Part shown: positions 28,596 to 37,019 of the stretch, piece by piece
How positions within the stretch are numbered: the first letter of the stretch is position 1
Layout: each line of letters starts with the position of its first letter
NCBI RefSeq assembly: GCF_004331485.1
Contig: NZ_SJKD01000003.1
Location: forward strand, 248,001 to 312,000
Origin: Kribbella capetownensis
GTDB lineage: Bacteria; Actinomycetota; Actinomycetes; Propionibacteriales; Kribbellaceae
Length of the DNA stretch: 64,000 bases
Direction: 5' to 3'
Made by a program: the position numbers and the translations under genes
The notes under the pieces: model-generated
Databases searched by the model: none
Told to the model about the DNA's origin: nothing
The model's input: only the letters and a program-made list of their open reading frames with translations

Positions 28596-29764
28596 CAGCC
28601 CACCGCCTCCTCCGGCCAGGCCGTTCCTTTGGCCCAGGCGGTCTCTTCGGGCCAGGTGGTCTCTGCCGGCCAGCCTGGGGCTTCTTCGTGGGCGGGGCCG
28701 ACCGGGCGGATGGTGCCGTCCGGGGCGGGGAGCCAGAGCTGGTGCCGCCGGGAGCCACCGACGACTCTGCGGCCGCTCACCACGACGGTCGCCTGCCGGG
28801 CCGAGAGCAGCCCTTCGCCGTCACCCAGGCCGGTCCAGGCGTTGCTCTCCACCTCCAGCCGGGCCTCGCTCCCCGGCCAGGAACCGACCGAGATCAGCGT
28901 CGCCTTCCGGGTCCGCAGGCGGGCGGCGAGCCGGGATGCCTCCCCCGGGGTCACCTCGCCAGGCGGCCGGACGACGACCACGGTCAGGGCGTCGACCAGT
29001 GCGGCGACGACGTTGAGCCAGTCCTGCCCAGGGTCCGGCACCAGCACCAGGCGCTCCAGGTCGACCCCGAGCCCTCGCGCCGCCTCCGCGCCGAACGACG
29101 GCATCCCGACCACTCCGCACCAGGCACCCTCGGCGGACGGACCGGCCATCATCGCCATCACGAGGGCGGACGAAGTACTCACGGAGTAGACCGCCCCGCT
29201 GCGCAGGCCGGCCCCGGGCAGAAGCTCGGCGACGGCCGGCAGCGTGGGCAGCTGCCGATCCACCTCGCCGGCGTCCAACGCCTGCTGCACCCGCCGCATC
29301 CGCTCCGCGGAAGGCACAAACCGAGCAGGCTCCGCGGACGAACCGGAGTGGGACGAGGAGAAGCGGGCGGAGTGGGACGGTACGCCGGAGGGCGTGAGGT
29401 CGGAGGGGTCGCTGGAGAGGGTGGGGTGAGCAGGCTCGGTGGACGAACCGGGGTGGGGCGAGGAGAAGCGGGCGGAGTGGGATGGGACGCCGGAGGGGGT
29501 GGAGTCGGAGGGGTCGCTGGACAGGGTGGGGCGAGCAGACTCGGCGGGAGGGGTGAGGTGGGCGAGGTCGCCGCCGGAGGTGGGACGTGCGGGGCAGGAG
29601 GGGGTCAGGTGGGTGGTGGAGGCGTCGGAGGAGGGGAGGCGGGTGGTGGGGGTGAGTTCGGGGTCTGGGGGCTGGGATTGGGCGGCTTTCTGGGCTTTGG
29701 CTCGGGCGAGGAGTTGGCGGGCGTGGTCGAGCGCCGTGACCTTCTGGCCCGGCTTCTGGTCCAT
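28595..29764 (-). CDS. ImuA' mutasome accessory protein with repeat-expanded linker
   Basis: 389 residues. The C-terminal ~240 residues form a RecA-like fold of the ImuA/SulA-related type (VAELLPGAGLRSGAVYSV, WCGVVGMPSFGAEAARGLG, LTVVVVRPPGEV). The N-terminal helix (KVTALDHARQLLARAKAQKA) is followed by a Ser/Pro/Thr-rich linker of about 110 residues made mostly of a 35-residue unit repeated 2.1 times. ATG at 29764 chosen because the SOS box lies just upstream. The protein binds ImuB in known systems. Confidence 0.8.
   Translation of the reverse strand: MDQKPGQKVTALDHARQLLARAKAQKAAQSQPPDPELTPTTRLPSSDASTTHLTPSCPARPTSGGDLAHLTPPAESARPTLSSDPSDSTPSGVPSHSARFSSPHPGSSTEPAHPTLSSDPSDLTPSGVPSHSARFSSSHSGSSAEPARFVPSAERMRRVQQALDAGEVDRQLPTLPAVAELLPGAGLRSGAVYSVSTSSALVMAMMAGPSAEGAWCGVVGMPSFGAEAARGLGVDLERLVLVPDPGQDWLNVVAALVDALTVVVVRPPGEVTPGEASRLAARLRTRKATLISVGSWPGSEARLEVESNAWTGLGDGEGLLSARQATVVVSGRRVVGGSRRHQLWLPAPDGTIRPVGPAHEEAPGWPAETTWPEETAWAKGTAWPEEAVG
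29323..29550 (-). repeat. 105-bp tandem repeat inside imuA'
   Basis: Copies begin at 29323, 29428 and 29533 (the third partial), each opening with GAGCAG[GA]CTC. The period of 105 bp is 35 codons, so the frame is kept. The two full copies are about 90% alike, pointing to recent expansion by slippage or unequal exchange. Confidence 0.85.
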
Positions 29765-29792
29765 TGCGCTGACCCCCGTCATAGACCTATGT

Positions 29793-29808
29793 TCGAACAC
29801 CTGTTCGA
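29793..29808. promoter_or_regulatory. LexA/SOS box of imuA'-imuB
   Basis: TCGAAC-ACCT-GTTCGA is a perfect match to the Gram-positive LexA consensus (CGAACNNNNGTTCG). It lies 29 nt before the imuA' start and 51 nt before the divergent zinc-ribbon gene, so it could affect both. Confidence 0.9.
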
Positions 29809-29858
29809 TCATGTCAATGCGGCTGTCCACAGCCCTCGCGACAGCTAGAGTCCAGAGC

Positions 29859-30392
29859 ATGCGACGGGTCGATCATCCGCGGTTCATCACCGCCGTGCAG
29901 CGGATCGAGGACAGTATCGACGCCGCCTGGCAGCGGTTCTGCGCGGATTCCGGCGTCCACCAAAGTACGCCGGAGGAGCGTGAACTGGCCGAGGTCGTCC
30001 TGCAGGACACCTCCGAGTTCGGGTGGCGCGTGGTGGACGGCGCACTCAAGCAGCTGACCTGTCCGGAATGCGGCTCCGGCCTGGGCGCAGGCCCGGCCGG
30101 CTGCACGAGCTGCGACCGCGCCAACGGCTTCCGGTTCGCCGCCCGCGAGGTGGACCGGCCCGACGTACCTGCCGGCAACGAGCACGCCATCCGGGTCGCC
30201 AGCGCCGTGGCCAGGACCAGGCACCGGTACTCACCCCGCGCCCGCGCCGGCTACGAGCTCCTCCTGCCCGACCTGCTCGACGGCGTACTCCCCACGACCC
30301 CGCAGGCGCAGCGCGCGAAGCACCTGATCAACCGGCTCAGCGACGACGAGCTGGAGCAACTGATCACCCCAGCGGACCTCCCCGTGTGCTGA
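29859..30392 (+). CDS. Unknown protein with a CxxC...CxxC zinc ribbon
   Basis: 177 residues. After an N-terminal helical part comes LTCPECGSGLGAGPAGCTSC, a likely structural zinc site, then a basic stretch (AVARTRHRYSPRARAGYELLLP). The C-terminal third is helical with INRLSDDELEQLI. I do not recognise the family. The ATG at 29859 is chosen because longer versions would run through the imuA' coding region. Being divergent from imuA' over a shared SOS box, DNA-damage control is possible but not shown. Confidence 0.65.
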   Translation: MRRVDHPRFITAVQRIEDSIDAAWQRFCADSGVHQSTPEERELAEVVLQDTSEFGWRVVDGALKQLTCPECGSGLGAGPAGCTSCDRANGFRFAAREVDRPDVPAGNEHAIRVASAVARTRHRYSPRARAGYELLLPDLLDGVLPTTPQAQRAKHLINRLSDDELEQLITPADLPVC

Positions 30393-30412
30393 TCGAACAT
30401 AGGGTGGGAGGC

Positions 30413-30877
30413 ATGCCGAGGACCATTGCCACCAACACCAAGACCGATCTGGACGGACTGCTGGAATTCGTCCGGCCCCGTCACCACATGCTGCTGATCA
30501 CCACGCGGGCGGACGGTACGCCGCAAGCGTCGCCGGTGTCCGGTGGTGTCGACGGCGAGGGCCGCATCGTCATCTCGTCGTACCCGGAGCGGGCCAAGAG
30601 CACGAACGTCGAGCGCGACCCGCGGACCAGTGTGGTCGTGCTGTCCGACGAGTGGAACGGCGCGTGGGTGCAGGTGGACGGCCGGGGCGAGGTCATCCAG
30701 CTGCCGGACGCAGTCGAGCCGCTGGTCGACTACTACCGGTCCATCTCCGGTGAGCACCCCGATTGGGACGAGTACCGCGAGGCCATGCGGGCGCAGGGCA
30801 AGTGCCTGATCCGCATCACGCCGGAGCGCTGGAGCCCGATCGCGACGGGCGGCTTCCCGGCCCGGCTGGCCGACTGA
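30413..30877 (+). CDS. PPOX-class split-barrel flavin/F420-binding protein
   Basis: 154 residues of the pyridoxamine-phosphate-oxidase-like fold: HHMLLITTRADGTPQASPVS, SSYPERAKSTNVERDPRTSV and WVQVDGRGEVIQLP. Actinobacterial proteins of this length are often F420-dependent reductases; the exact cofactor cannot be settled here. ATG follows GGGTGGGAGG. Lies 20 nt after the zinc-ribbon gene and 7 nt before the deacetylase, so likely one operon. Confidence 0.85.
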   Translation: MPRTIATNTKTDLDGLLEFVRPRHHMLLITTRADGTPQASPVSGGVDGEGRIVISSYPERAKSTNVERDPRTSVVVLSDEWNGAWVQVDGRGEVIQLPDAVEPLVDYYRSISGEHPDWDEYREAMRAQGKCLIRITPERWSPIATGGFPARLAD

Positions 30878-30884
30878 CCACGGG

Positions 30885-31601
30885 ATGCGTACGGCGCTCG
30901 TGGTCCACGCCCACCCGGACGACGAGGTGTTCGCCACCGGCGCCGCGACCTGGGTGCTGAACTCCACCGGCTGGCGCGTCGTCCTCCGCGTCGCCACACC
31001 GGGCATGGGTACGGCGGCCGAGCGGCTGACCGGCTCCTGCGAGCTGCTCGGGATCGACGAATGGGACTGGCTCGGAGAGTCCGGTCAGTGGATCGACGAC
31101 GGCGGCAGGAACGGACCGCGGACAGTGGCGAGTGCTGACCAGGGAGAAGTCGCGGAAGCGGTCGAGCGGACGGTCCGCGACATCTCGCCGGAGCTGGTCC
31201 TCACCGTCGGCAGCGACGGCCTCACCGGTCACCCGGACCACATCGCCGTCTCCCGGGCCGTGCAGCTCGCCGTCCAAGGACACCCGTGCCGCACCCTGGG
31301 AGCCAGGCTGCGCGCCGAGGACGTCCGCGCCGGCGAGGAGCTCGTGCGGCAATTGCTGCCGGACGAGCAGGTCGGCTCCGGACAGGTGGTCGGCTGCCCC
31401 GACAGCAGAGCGCTGGAGGAGATCTCCGGCGCACCCGAGCTGTCCCGGCGCCGAGCGATGGACCAGTACTACGACGGTCTCGGGACCAAGGTGCTGCCCG
31501 AGCTCGTCACGACGTACGGCGGCCGCGGCGATGGACTGCTCCTCAGAGCGGTCTTCGACGCGTCCGGTTGGCAGCAGGACCGGTTCGAAGTACTGGCCTA
31601 G
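30885..31601 (+). CDS. PIG-L (LmbE) family deacetylase
   Basis: 238 residues. The zinc-binding signature is VVHAHPDDEVF near the start and GHPDHIAVSRAV (about 110-122). Members deacetylate N-acetylglucosaminyl compounds such as those of mycothiol synthesis; the substrate here is unknown. A metal site is complete by eye. The stop codon shares CTAG with the convergent GntR gene. Confidence 0.88.
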   Translation: MRTALVVHAHPDDEVFATGAATWVLNSTGWRVVLRVATPGMGTAAERLTGSCELLGIDEWDWLGESGQWIDDGGRNGPRTVASADQGEVAEAVERTVRDISPELVLTVGSDGLTGHPDHIAVSRAVQLAVQGHPCRTLGARLRAEDVRAGEELVRQLLPDEQVGSGQVVGCPDSRALEEISGAPELSRRRAMDQYYDGLGTKVLPELVTTYGGRGDGLLLRAVFDASGWQQDRFEVLA

Positions 31602-32290
31602 GGCTTGGCGGAGCGGCGGGCCATTGTCTCGCTGATGCGCTGCATGGCGCCTTCCAGGTGGTCACGCAGGGCCGCCTCCGCGCCCTCCTCGTCGTGCGCG
31701 ATGCACGCGTCGAGGATGGCCTGGTGCTCGCGTCGGGTCTGCTCGATCCGCGCCTTCGTCTGCCGGGATCCGAACCGGTAGCGCTCACTGTTCTGCCAGA
31801 CCGGCTCGATCGCCCGCGGCAGCCACCGGGATCCACCGGCCCGGTAGATGGCGAAGTGGAACTCGGTGTGCGCCTGCCGGGACGCGATGTTGTCGCCGAG
31901 CTTCGACAGCCGGACGTGCTCGGCCAGCGCGTCGCGGGCCTGGGTCGCATCCGAGTCGGCGAACCGGGTCGCGGCCGCCCGGACCGCCAGCGTCTCCAGG
32001 GAGAGCCGGGTCTGGTGCGTGTCGCGCAGATCCTCCATCGAGAGCTCACGCACCCACGCGCCCTTGTGCGGCACGATCTCGACCAGTCCGAGCGCTGCCA
32101 TCCGCCGCAGTCCTTCGCGGATCGGCATCTGGCTCATGTCCAGCCGCTTGGCGAGCTCTTCGAGCCGGAGCGCGGTACCACTCGGGAGCTCACCGGAAAG
32201 GATCAGTTCGTGCAACTCGGCGGCGGCTTCTTCGGCGAGAGTACGACGGCCGGTCGGTCCCCCAGGTGTGAGCTCGAGTCGTCGGGTCAT
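31598..32290 (-). CDS. GntR-family regulator, FadR/FCD subgroup (copy 1)
   Basis: 230 residues. An N-terminal winged helix (AAAELHELILSGELPSGTAL, LDMSQMPIREGLRRMAALGL) is followed by an FCD effector domain with the metal-binding histidines in HTEFHFAIYRAG and HQAILDACI. It is a close paralogue of the regulator at 37016-37744 (about two-thirds identical by eye). The ATG at 32290 matches the paralogue's start; no strong Shine-Dalgarno sequence is seen. Last gene of the catabolic block. Confidence 0.88.
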   Translation of the reverse strand: MTRRLELTPGGPTGRRTLAEEAAAELHELILSGELPSGTALRLEELAKRLDMSQMPIREGLRRMAALGLVEIVPHKGAWVRELSMEDLRDTHQTRLSLETLAVRAAATRFADSDATQARDALAEHVRLSKLGDNIASRQAHTEFHFAIYRAGGSRWLPRAIEPVWQNSERYRFGSRQTKARIEQTRREHQAILDACIAHDEEGAEAALRDHLEGAMQRISETMARRSAKP

Positions 32291-32434
32291 CGGGTACGGG
32301 CTGCCTCTCTCCTTCAGCGCAGACAAGCTCTGGGAGGTAACCGTATCCGCCACCGGGTGTTCTCGGGCATTCCGGCAACAGATTGCCCAGCCCGGAGCAT
32401 CACCGGTCTAGCCCAGGCAGCCTAAAACAGGCAG

Positions 32435-33379
32435 TCAGTTCAGCGTCGTGAGGTCCAGCAGAACACGTCCACCGATCATCGACCCGTCCAGAACCTCGCC
32501 CACGCGATCCGCCGCCACCAGTTCGGCGTCCGCTCGGGGTTGCGCGAGTGCGACGTCCGCGAGCGCCTGGCCGACCGCACCGGGCTCGATTGTGGTCCGC
32601 TGGACGTTCACCGGCAGCACCCGCAGGTCCCGACCGATCAGCTGATGCAGATCGATGGTGGTGAACTCGCCGGCCTTGTAACCGAGTACGGCGATCCGTC
32701 CGCCCGGAGTGATGTGTCCGAGCACCCCACTGGTCACCGGACCACCGACGGTGTCGATCGCGGCATCGCACCACTGCAGCTCACGGCCGACCTGCCCCAA
32801 CTCGTCCACTCGGACGATCTGGTCGACCAACCCAGACACCGCATCGACACGCTCACCGGCCCAGGCCAGTCCGATCACCCGCGACGCACCGGCCGACCGC
32901 GCCACCGCAGCACACAGTCGCCCGACCAGTCCGCCGATCCCGGTGACCACTACCGATTCACCCTCGAGTACGCCTGCAACCCGTCGTACTGCGGTGTGAG
33001 CGGTCAACGCGGGAGTCAGCAGGGTCACAGCCGCCGCAGGCTCTAGCCCAGCAGGCAGACGATGTACGGCGGCGTCCGGTACAACGGCGTACCGGCCCCA
33101 CAGGCCGGGCCTGGTGAGGCCGACGCCCTCGCCGCGGATCACCACCGGAGTCCCCGCCTCATGGACGGAAGAGCTGACCACGACGCCGGCGCCCTCCGAG
33201 CCCGGGACGAACGGCTGGGTCGGCTGCTTACCGGCCAGCACCGACCGGTCCTGCTGGGTCACAGCGGCAAGCCGCATCTCGACCAGCGTCTCCCCTGGCC
33301 CCGCGACCAGATCGATGTGCTCGGTCTTCAACTGCAGTCCCGGCCCATGACTTCGCAGGACCGGCCCCCGTACGTTCAT
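32435..33379 (-). CDS. MDR-family oxidoreductase, quinone-reductase-like
   Basis: 314 residues. GroES-like half (VEMRLAAVTQQDRSVLAG, FVPGSEGAGVV) and nucleotide site VVTGIGGLVGRLCAAVAR; CDAAIDTVGG typical of the family. The zinc ligands are missing. ATG at 33379 preceded by GTAGAGG. It is the first gene of a second transcription unit in the catabolic cluster, with an operator-like site 19 nt before the start. Confidence 0.8.
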   Translation of the reverse strand: MNVRGPVLRSHGPGLQLKTEHIDLVAGPGETLVEMRLAAVTQQDRSVLAGKQPTQPFVPGSEGAGVVVSSSVHEAGTPVVIRGEGVGLTRPGLWGRYAVVPDAAVHRLPAGLEPAAAVTLLTPALTAHTAVRRVAGVLEGESVVVTGIGGLVGRLCAAVARSAGASRVIGLAWAGERVDAVSGLVDQIVRVDELGQVGRELQWCDAAIDTVGGPVTSGVLGHITPGGRIAVLGYKAGEFTTIDLHQLIGRDLRVLPVNVQRTTIEPGAVGQALADVALAQPRADAELVAADRVGEVLDGSMIGGRVLLDLTTLN

Positions 33380-33397
33380 GCCTCTACCCCGTTCACG

Positions 33398-33416
33398 ATT
33401 TGATATCTGATCACAC
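33398..33416. promoter_or_regulatory. Operator-like site TTTGAT-N5-ATCACA
   Basis: TTTGAT (33399-33404), ATCTG, ATCACA (33410-33415). One base differs from a perfect repeat of the site before the transporter gene at 42763-42783, and the distance to the start codon is the same. Probably bound by one or both GntR proteins of the cluster. Confidence 0.55.
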
Positions 33417-33440
33417 CCACGCTCTGACGAAGAGCGCGTC

Positions 33441-34340
33441 TCACGAAGCGACAACCTCCCGAGCCAGCGGCCTGGTCAGCTCGTCGGCCGCCGTCGCTCG
33501 CGCGGCCACGATCCCGTCGCTGCCCATCGGGAACGGCCAGTCGCTCCCAGCCAGCACCCGCTCCGCCCCGAAGGTCTTCCCGAGCAGCTCCAGCACTCCT
33601 TCGTCGTGCACCAGGTCGTCCACGTAGAACCGGCGCAACGCGTCGGCCACCGGCAAGGAGGGCGCGACGATGCCCGGCCGCGCCTGATCGATCCCACGCT
33701 GCCACCGCCCCGCCACCGCTGCCGTCACCCCACCCCCATGGCACAGACAGAACCGGATCCCCGGAAACCGGCCCACCACATCCGCGAAGACCAGTGACGC
33801 CGCGGCCAGGCCGGTCTCGTACGGATTCCCCAACAGGTTCGTCAAGTAGAACGACTGGAGGCGCTCGTCGTCACTGTGGCCCGGGTGAACAAGAGTGAAA
33901 GCCTCGATTTCGTGCAGCACCCGCCACACCGGGTCCAGCCCGGCGTAGCTCGGCGTACCCAGGGCGAAGCCGCTGAAGACACCCTCACCGGCCAGCGACG
34001 CGGCAACAGACGGCGCCTCGGCATCCAGCAGCGGCAGGTGGCCCAGCACGCGCAGCTGCGGCGTGGCGAGCTCACGAAGGCCTTGGTTGACCAACTCGGC
34101 CCACTCGACGCCGGCGTCGTACCGGAACAGTGCGGGCGGCACGGACACCACCGCGCCGTCCAGGTCCTGCTCGTCGATCCAGCGCAGCAGTGCGGCCGGA
34201 TCCGCCAAACGCTTGAGCGGCAGCCGCTCCTCGCCGGCCACCAGCGAGCCGCTGTCGACGCCCAGCCCGAACTCACCCTTGTACGCCGCCGACAGAACGG
34301 TCGGCGGTATCAGGTGGGTGTGGATGTCCCAGCCGGCCAT
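33441..34340 (-). CDS. Amidohydrolase_2 family protein, ACMSD-like
   Basis: 299 residues, a metal-dependent TIM barrel. Ligands expected from family: the HxH of WDIHTHLIPP, the histidines in FTLVHPGHS and FCLCHGGGV, and the aspartate in LAGSDWPFPMG. This set fits aminocarboxymuconate-semialdehyde decarboxylase relatives, which decarboxylate or hydrolyse ring-derived acids. ATG at 34340 is 1 nt from the cupin stop. Last gene of the long catabolic operon. Confidence 0.8.
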   Translation of the reverse strand: MAGWDIHTHLIPPTVLSAAYKGEFGLGVDSGSLVAGEERLPLKRLADPAALLRWIDEQDLDGAVVSVPPALFRYDAGVEWAELVNQGLRELATPQLRVLGHLPLLDAEAPSVAASLAGEGVFSGFALGTPSYAGLDPVWRVLHEIEAFTLVHPGHSDDERLQSFYLTNLLGNPYETGLAAASLVFADVVGRFPGIRFCLCHGGGVTAAVAGRWQRGIDQARPGIVAPSLPVADALRRFYVDDLVHDEGVLELLGKTFGAERVLAGSDWPFPMGSDGIVAARATAADELTRPLAREVVAS

Positions 34341-34341
34341 G

Positions 34342-34731
34342 TCAGCGGGCGTCCTCGTCGTTGTCGTAGAACGACGGGCGCTCCGGATAGTGCGGCCCGT
34401 CGTACACCTCCAGCAGGATCGAGGTCTCCTCGGCCCGGGTCGGACCGTGCACCACACCCTTGGGGTTCCAGTAGAAGCTGCCCTTGGTCAGCGTGGTCCC
34501 GGTCGGCAGGTACACGTACCGCCCGGACAGGCAGAACATGAACTGGTTCGACGCGTGCTTGTGCTCCGACGGGATCCCCGACCCCTTCTCGAATCGCACC
34601 AGTGCGATCGAGGCCTCGGTCTCCGGGTCACGCCACAGCATCTTGTGCGACAACCCGTCGAGCGACTTCTCCACCCACTCCAGGTCGTCCGTCTGCAGCA
34701 GCACCTCTCGCAGCGACTCGTCGAAGCTCAT
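34342..34731 (-). CDS. Small single-domain cupin
   Basis: 129 residues. The cupin motifs are GIPSEHKHASNQFMFCLSGR and NPKGVVHGPT, giving a metal site of two or three histidines and a glutamate-like residue. It may be a small dioxygenase or an isomerase. It is much shorter than gentisate or 3-hydroxyanthranilate dioxygenases. ATG preceded by GGGAGGTCCC and overlapping the hydroxylase stop (ATGA). Confidence 0.8.
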   Translation of the reverse strand: MSFDESLREVLLQTDDLEWVEKSLDGLSHKMLWRDPETEASIALVRFEKGSGIPSEHKHASNQFMFCLSGRYVYLPTGTTLTKGSFYWNPKGVVHGPTRAEETSILLEVYDGPHYPERPSFYDNDEDAR

Positions 34732-36287
34732 GGGACCTCCCGCCCGGTCACATGGGTGTACAGCTCCTCGGCCACACCGGCGGCGATCGGAGCCACCGCG
34801 GCGATGTGCCCATCCGGCCGGACCAGTACGACGCTCTCCGCGGGTACGCCGTACCTGTTCGTGGCAATGCTGCCCGGGTCGAACAGGGACCGGTCCCGGA
34901 GACCGGAGTCGTGCGGCGCGTCCCACCGGGAGACGGCGTAGTGCTTCAACGCCGGCGAGTCGTTGACGGGGATGTCCGGACGACGCCGTACATCGGTGAA
35001 GTACAGCGCGACGAACGAGTCCCGGCACAGGTCGTGGATCGTCACGCGACCGGTCGGGCTCTGCAGCACGAGGTCAGGCGCCCGGTCACCGGCCCGTACG
35101 GCGGGAGGGGTTGCAGCGGTGGCCACCATCGACCAGTCCCCGGTGCCCTCCACATCCAGCCGGACGCTGAGCAGCGTGCGGTTGTACGCCGTCGCCCAGT
35201 CGCCCGCGGTCTCGGTGACGGCACCACGCTGGTGCGACATGTACTTGCGGGCAGCCTCGGCCATCTCACCCGAGCCGTTGATCGCCACCGGGCGCTGCTC
35301 CTGCTCGTAGCCGTCCAGCAACGACGGATCGGCCCAGCCGCGCAGTACCCAGGCCAGCCGCCACGGCAGGTTGGACGCGTCCAGAGCACCCGTGTTCAGA
35401 CCCAGCGCCCACATCGGTGTGATCAGGTGCGCCGCATCACCCATCAGGAACACCCTGCGGTCCGCAGTCCACTGCTCAGCGACCCGGTGGTGCACGTTGT
35501 AGACCACCGAGCCCATCAGCTCGATCCGGTCCACCTCGCCGATGAACTGCTTGACCTTGACCAGCATGTCCTCGTCGCTCGGCGGCTCCGTGCCCGGGCC
35601 GAGCGGGAACAGGAACCGCCAGTTGTCCGGCTGCCGGATCAGCACCATCCACTCGGACTTGTCCGCGAAGTACGCCAGGTAGGGGTAGTCGCGCGCGTTG
35701 TCGACGTCCAGATCGACCACGACGTCGATCAGCATGTACCGCTCCGGCAGGGTCTCCCCCACCACCTTCACGCCGAGCGCGTCCCGGATCTTGCTCCGGC
35801 CGCCGTCACACGCGAGCAGGTACGACGCCTCCAGCTCACGCGGCCCGTCCGGCGTCTCCAGTTGCAGCACGACGCGGTCGTCGCGCACCTCGAACGACGT
35901 CATCCTGTGCTGCGTCAGGACCGGCTGCGGCAGAGCGGCCGCGAGGATCGGCTCCATCTTCTGCTGCGGCAGGTTGATCACGAACGGGAACTGGGTGTCG
36001 TTGACCAGTTCGGCCAGCTGCACCGAGGCCCGCGGTGTGTTGGTGGCCCGGTCGATGTCACCGATCTCGTCGATCCGCAGCGCGGCGGCCAGGATGCCGT
36101 CGACGGCGCCGTACCGGTTCCAGATCTCCAGGGTCCGGCTGAGCGTCGTCCCGGCCTTGGTGTCGGAGGACAGGACGGCGTCCTCCTCGAGCAGCACGAA
36201 CGAGACACCGTAGTGGGCCAGGCCGAGAGCCGTCGTCAGGCCGATCGGGCCGGCACCCACCACCGCAACAGGCAGCTGATCAGTCAC
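34728..36287 (-). CDS. FAD-dependent aromatic hydroxylase (PheA/TfdB type)
   Basis: 519 residues of the class A flavoprotein hydroxylases. FAD motifs are VVGAGPIGLTTALGLAHYG (about 9-27) and VFLMGDAAHLITPMWALGLN; a thioredoxin-like C-terminal domain (about 400-519) ends the protein as in phenol hydroxylase. It should put a hydroxyl on an aromatic ring with NAD(P)H and O2. The substrate is unknown. It starts 3 nt after the SDR stop. Confidence 0.88.
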   Translation of the reverse strand: MTDQLPVAVVGAGPIGLTTALGLAHYGVSFVLLEEDAVLSSDTKAGTTLSRTLEIWNRYGAVDGILAAALRIDEIGDIDRATNTPRASVQLAELVNDTQFPFVINLPQQKMEPILAAALPQPVLTQHRMTSFEVRDDRVVLQLETPDGPRELEASYLLACDGGRSKIRDALGVKVVGETLPERYMLIDVVVDLDVDNARDYPYLAYFADKSEWMVLIRQPDNWRFLFPLGPGTEPPSDEDMLVKVKQFIGEVDRIELMGSVVYNVHHRVAEQWTADRRVFLMGDAAHLITPMWALGLNTGALDASNLPWRLAWVLRGWADPSLLDGYEQEQRPVAINGSGEMAEAARKYMSHQRGAVTETAGDWATAYNRTLLSVRLDVEGTGDWSMVATAATPPAVRAGDRAPDLVLQSPTGRVTIHDLCRDSFVALYFTDVRRRPDIPVNDSPALKHYAVSRWDAPHDSGLRDRSLFDPGSIATNRYGVPAESVVLVRPDGHIAAVAPIAAGVAEELYTHVTGREVP

Positions 36288-36290
36288 ACA

Positions 36291-37019
36291 TCACTCCACA
36301 AAGCTCGTGAGCTTGGCAAAGGCGCGTTCCCGGGTCAGCATCGACCCGGTCATCGCCGCAGCGTCGGACAGCAGGAACAGCAACGGGCCGACCACGTCCT
36401 CGGGGTCGCCGATACCTATGGTGTCGCGCCAGTGGTCCCGGTCCGCACCGGCGTTCGCTCCGCGGAACTGCTCGGTGTCGATCACGCCCGGCGAGACCAC
36501 GTTCACCCGGACCCGGTGCTCGGCCACCTCCGCGGCCAGCGACTTGGCGAACGCGACCAGCGCCGCCGTGCTCGACGCGTACGCCGACGCACCCGGATAA
36601 CCGCTCGCGGCCAGACCGGACGTGAACACGACGACCGATCCGGACCGTTGAGCCACCAGATGCGGTACGACAGCCTGACACGCCCAGACCACACCGTTGA
36701 GGTTGACCTGGAGTGCCCGGGCCCAGTCAGCCGGATCCGTGTCCAGCACCTGCGCCCGCGGCTGCACTGCCGCTCCGGCGACCAGACCATCGATCCGCCC
36801 GTGCCGAGTCAGCACGGACGCGACAGCCGACTCCACCGCCGCCCGGTCCGCCACGTCCACCTCGACGTACTCCACCGCGGCGTCGGCCGGCTTCACGACA
36901 TCGAAGACCACCGCCGTTCCACCGCAGGCGTTGACAGCCGCTGCCAGCGCCGCACCGATGCCCTGCGCGCCGCCGGTGATCACCACGACTTCACCGGCCG
37001 CGTCGAAGTTCACCTTCAT
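36291..37019 (-). CDS. Short-chain dehydrogenase/reductase
   Basis: 242 residues. The cofactor motif is VITGGAQGIGAAL, the acidic D after the second strand (FDV) favours NAD, and the catalytic S-Y-K reads FTSGLAASG...YASSTAALVAFAKSL; the tyrosine lies in SAYASS and the lysine four residues after it is replaced (YASST), so activity should be checked. ATG preceded by AGAAGGAG. Its start overlaps the stop of GntR copy 2 (ATGA). Confidence 0.8.
   Translation of the reverse strand: MKVNFDAAGEVVVITGGAQGIGAALAAAVNACGGTAVVFDVVKPADAAVEYVEVDVADRAAVESAVASVLTRHGRIDGLVAGAAVQPRAQVLDTDPADWARALQVNLNGVVWACQAVVPHLVAQRSGSVVVFTSGLAASGYPGASAYASSTAALVAFAKSLAAEVAEHRVRVNVVSPGVIDTEQFRGANAGADRDHWRDTIGIGDPEDVVGPLLFLLSDAAAMTGSMLTRERAFAKLTSFVE

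Noticed and set aside
29323..29550. A mobile or regulatory repeat in imuA'
   Set aside because: The period is a multiple of three and the units are translated in frame, so it is an internal coding repeat.
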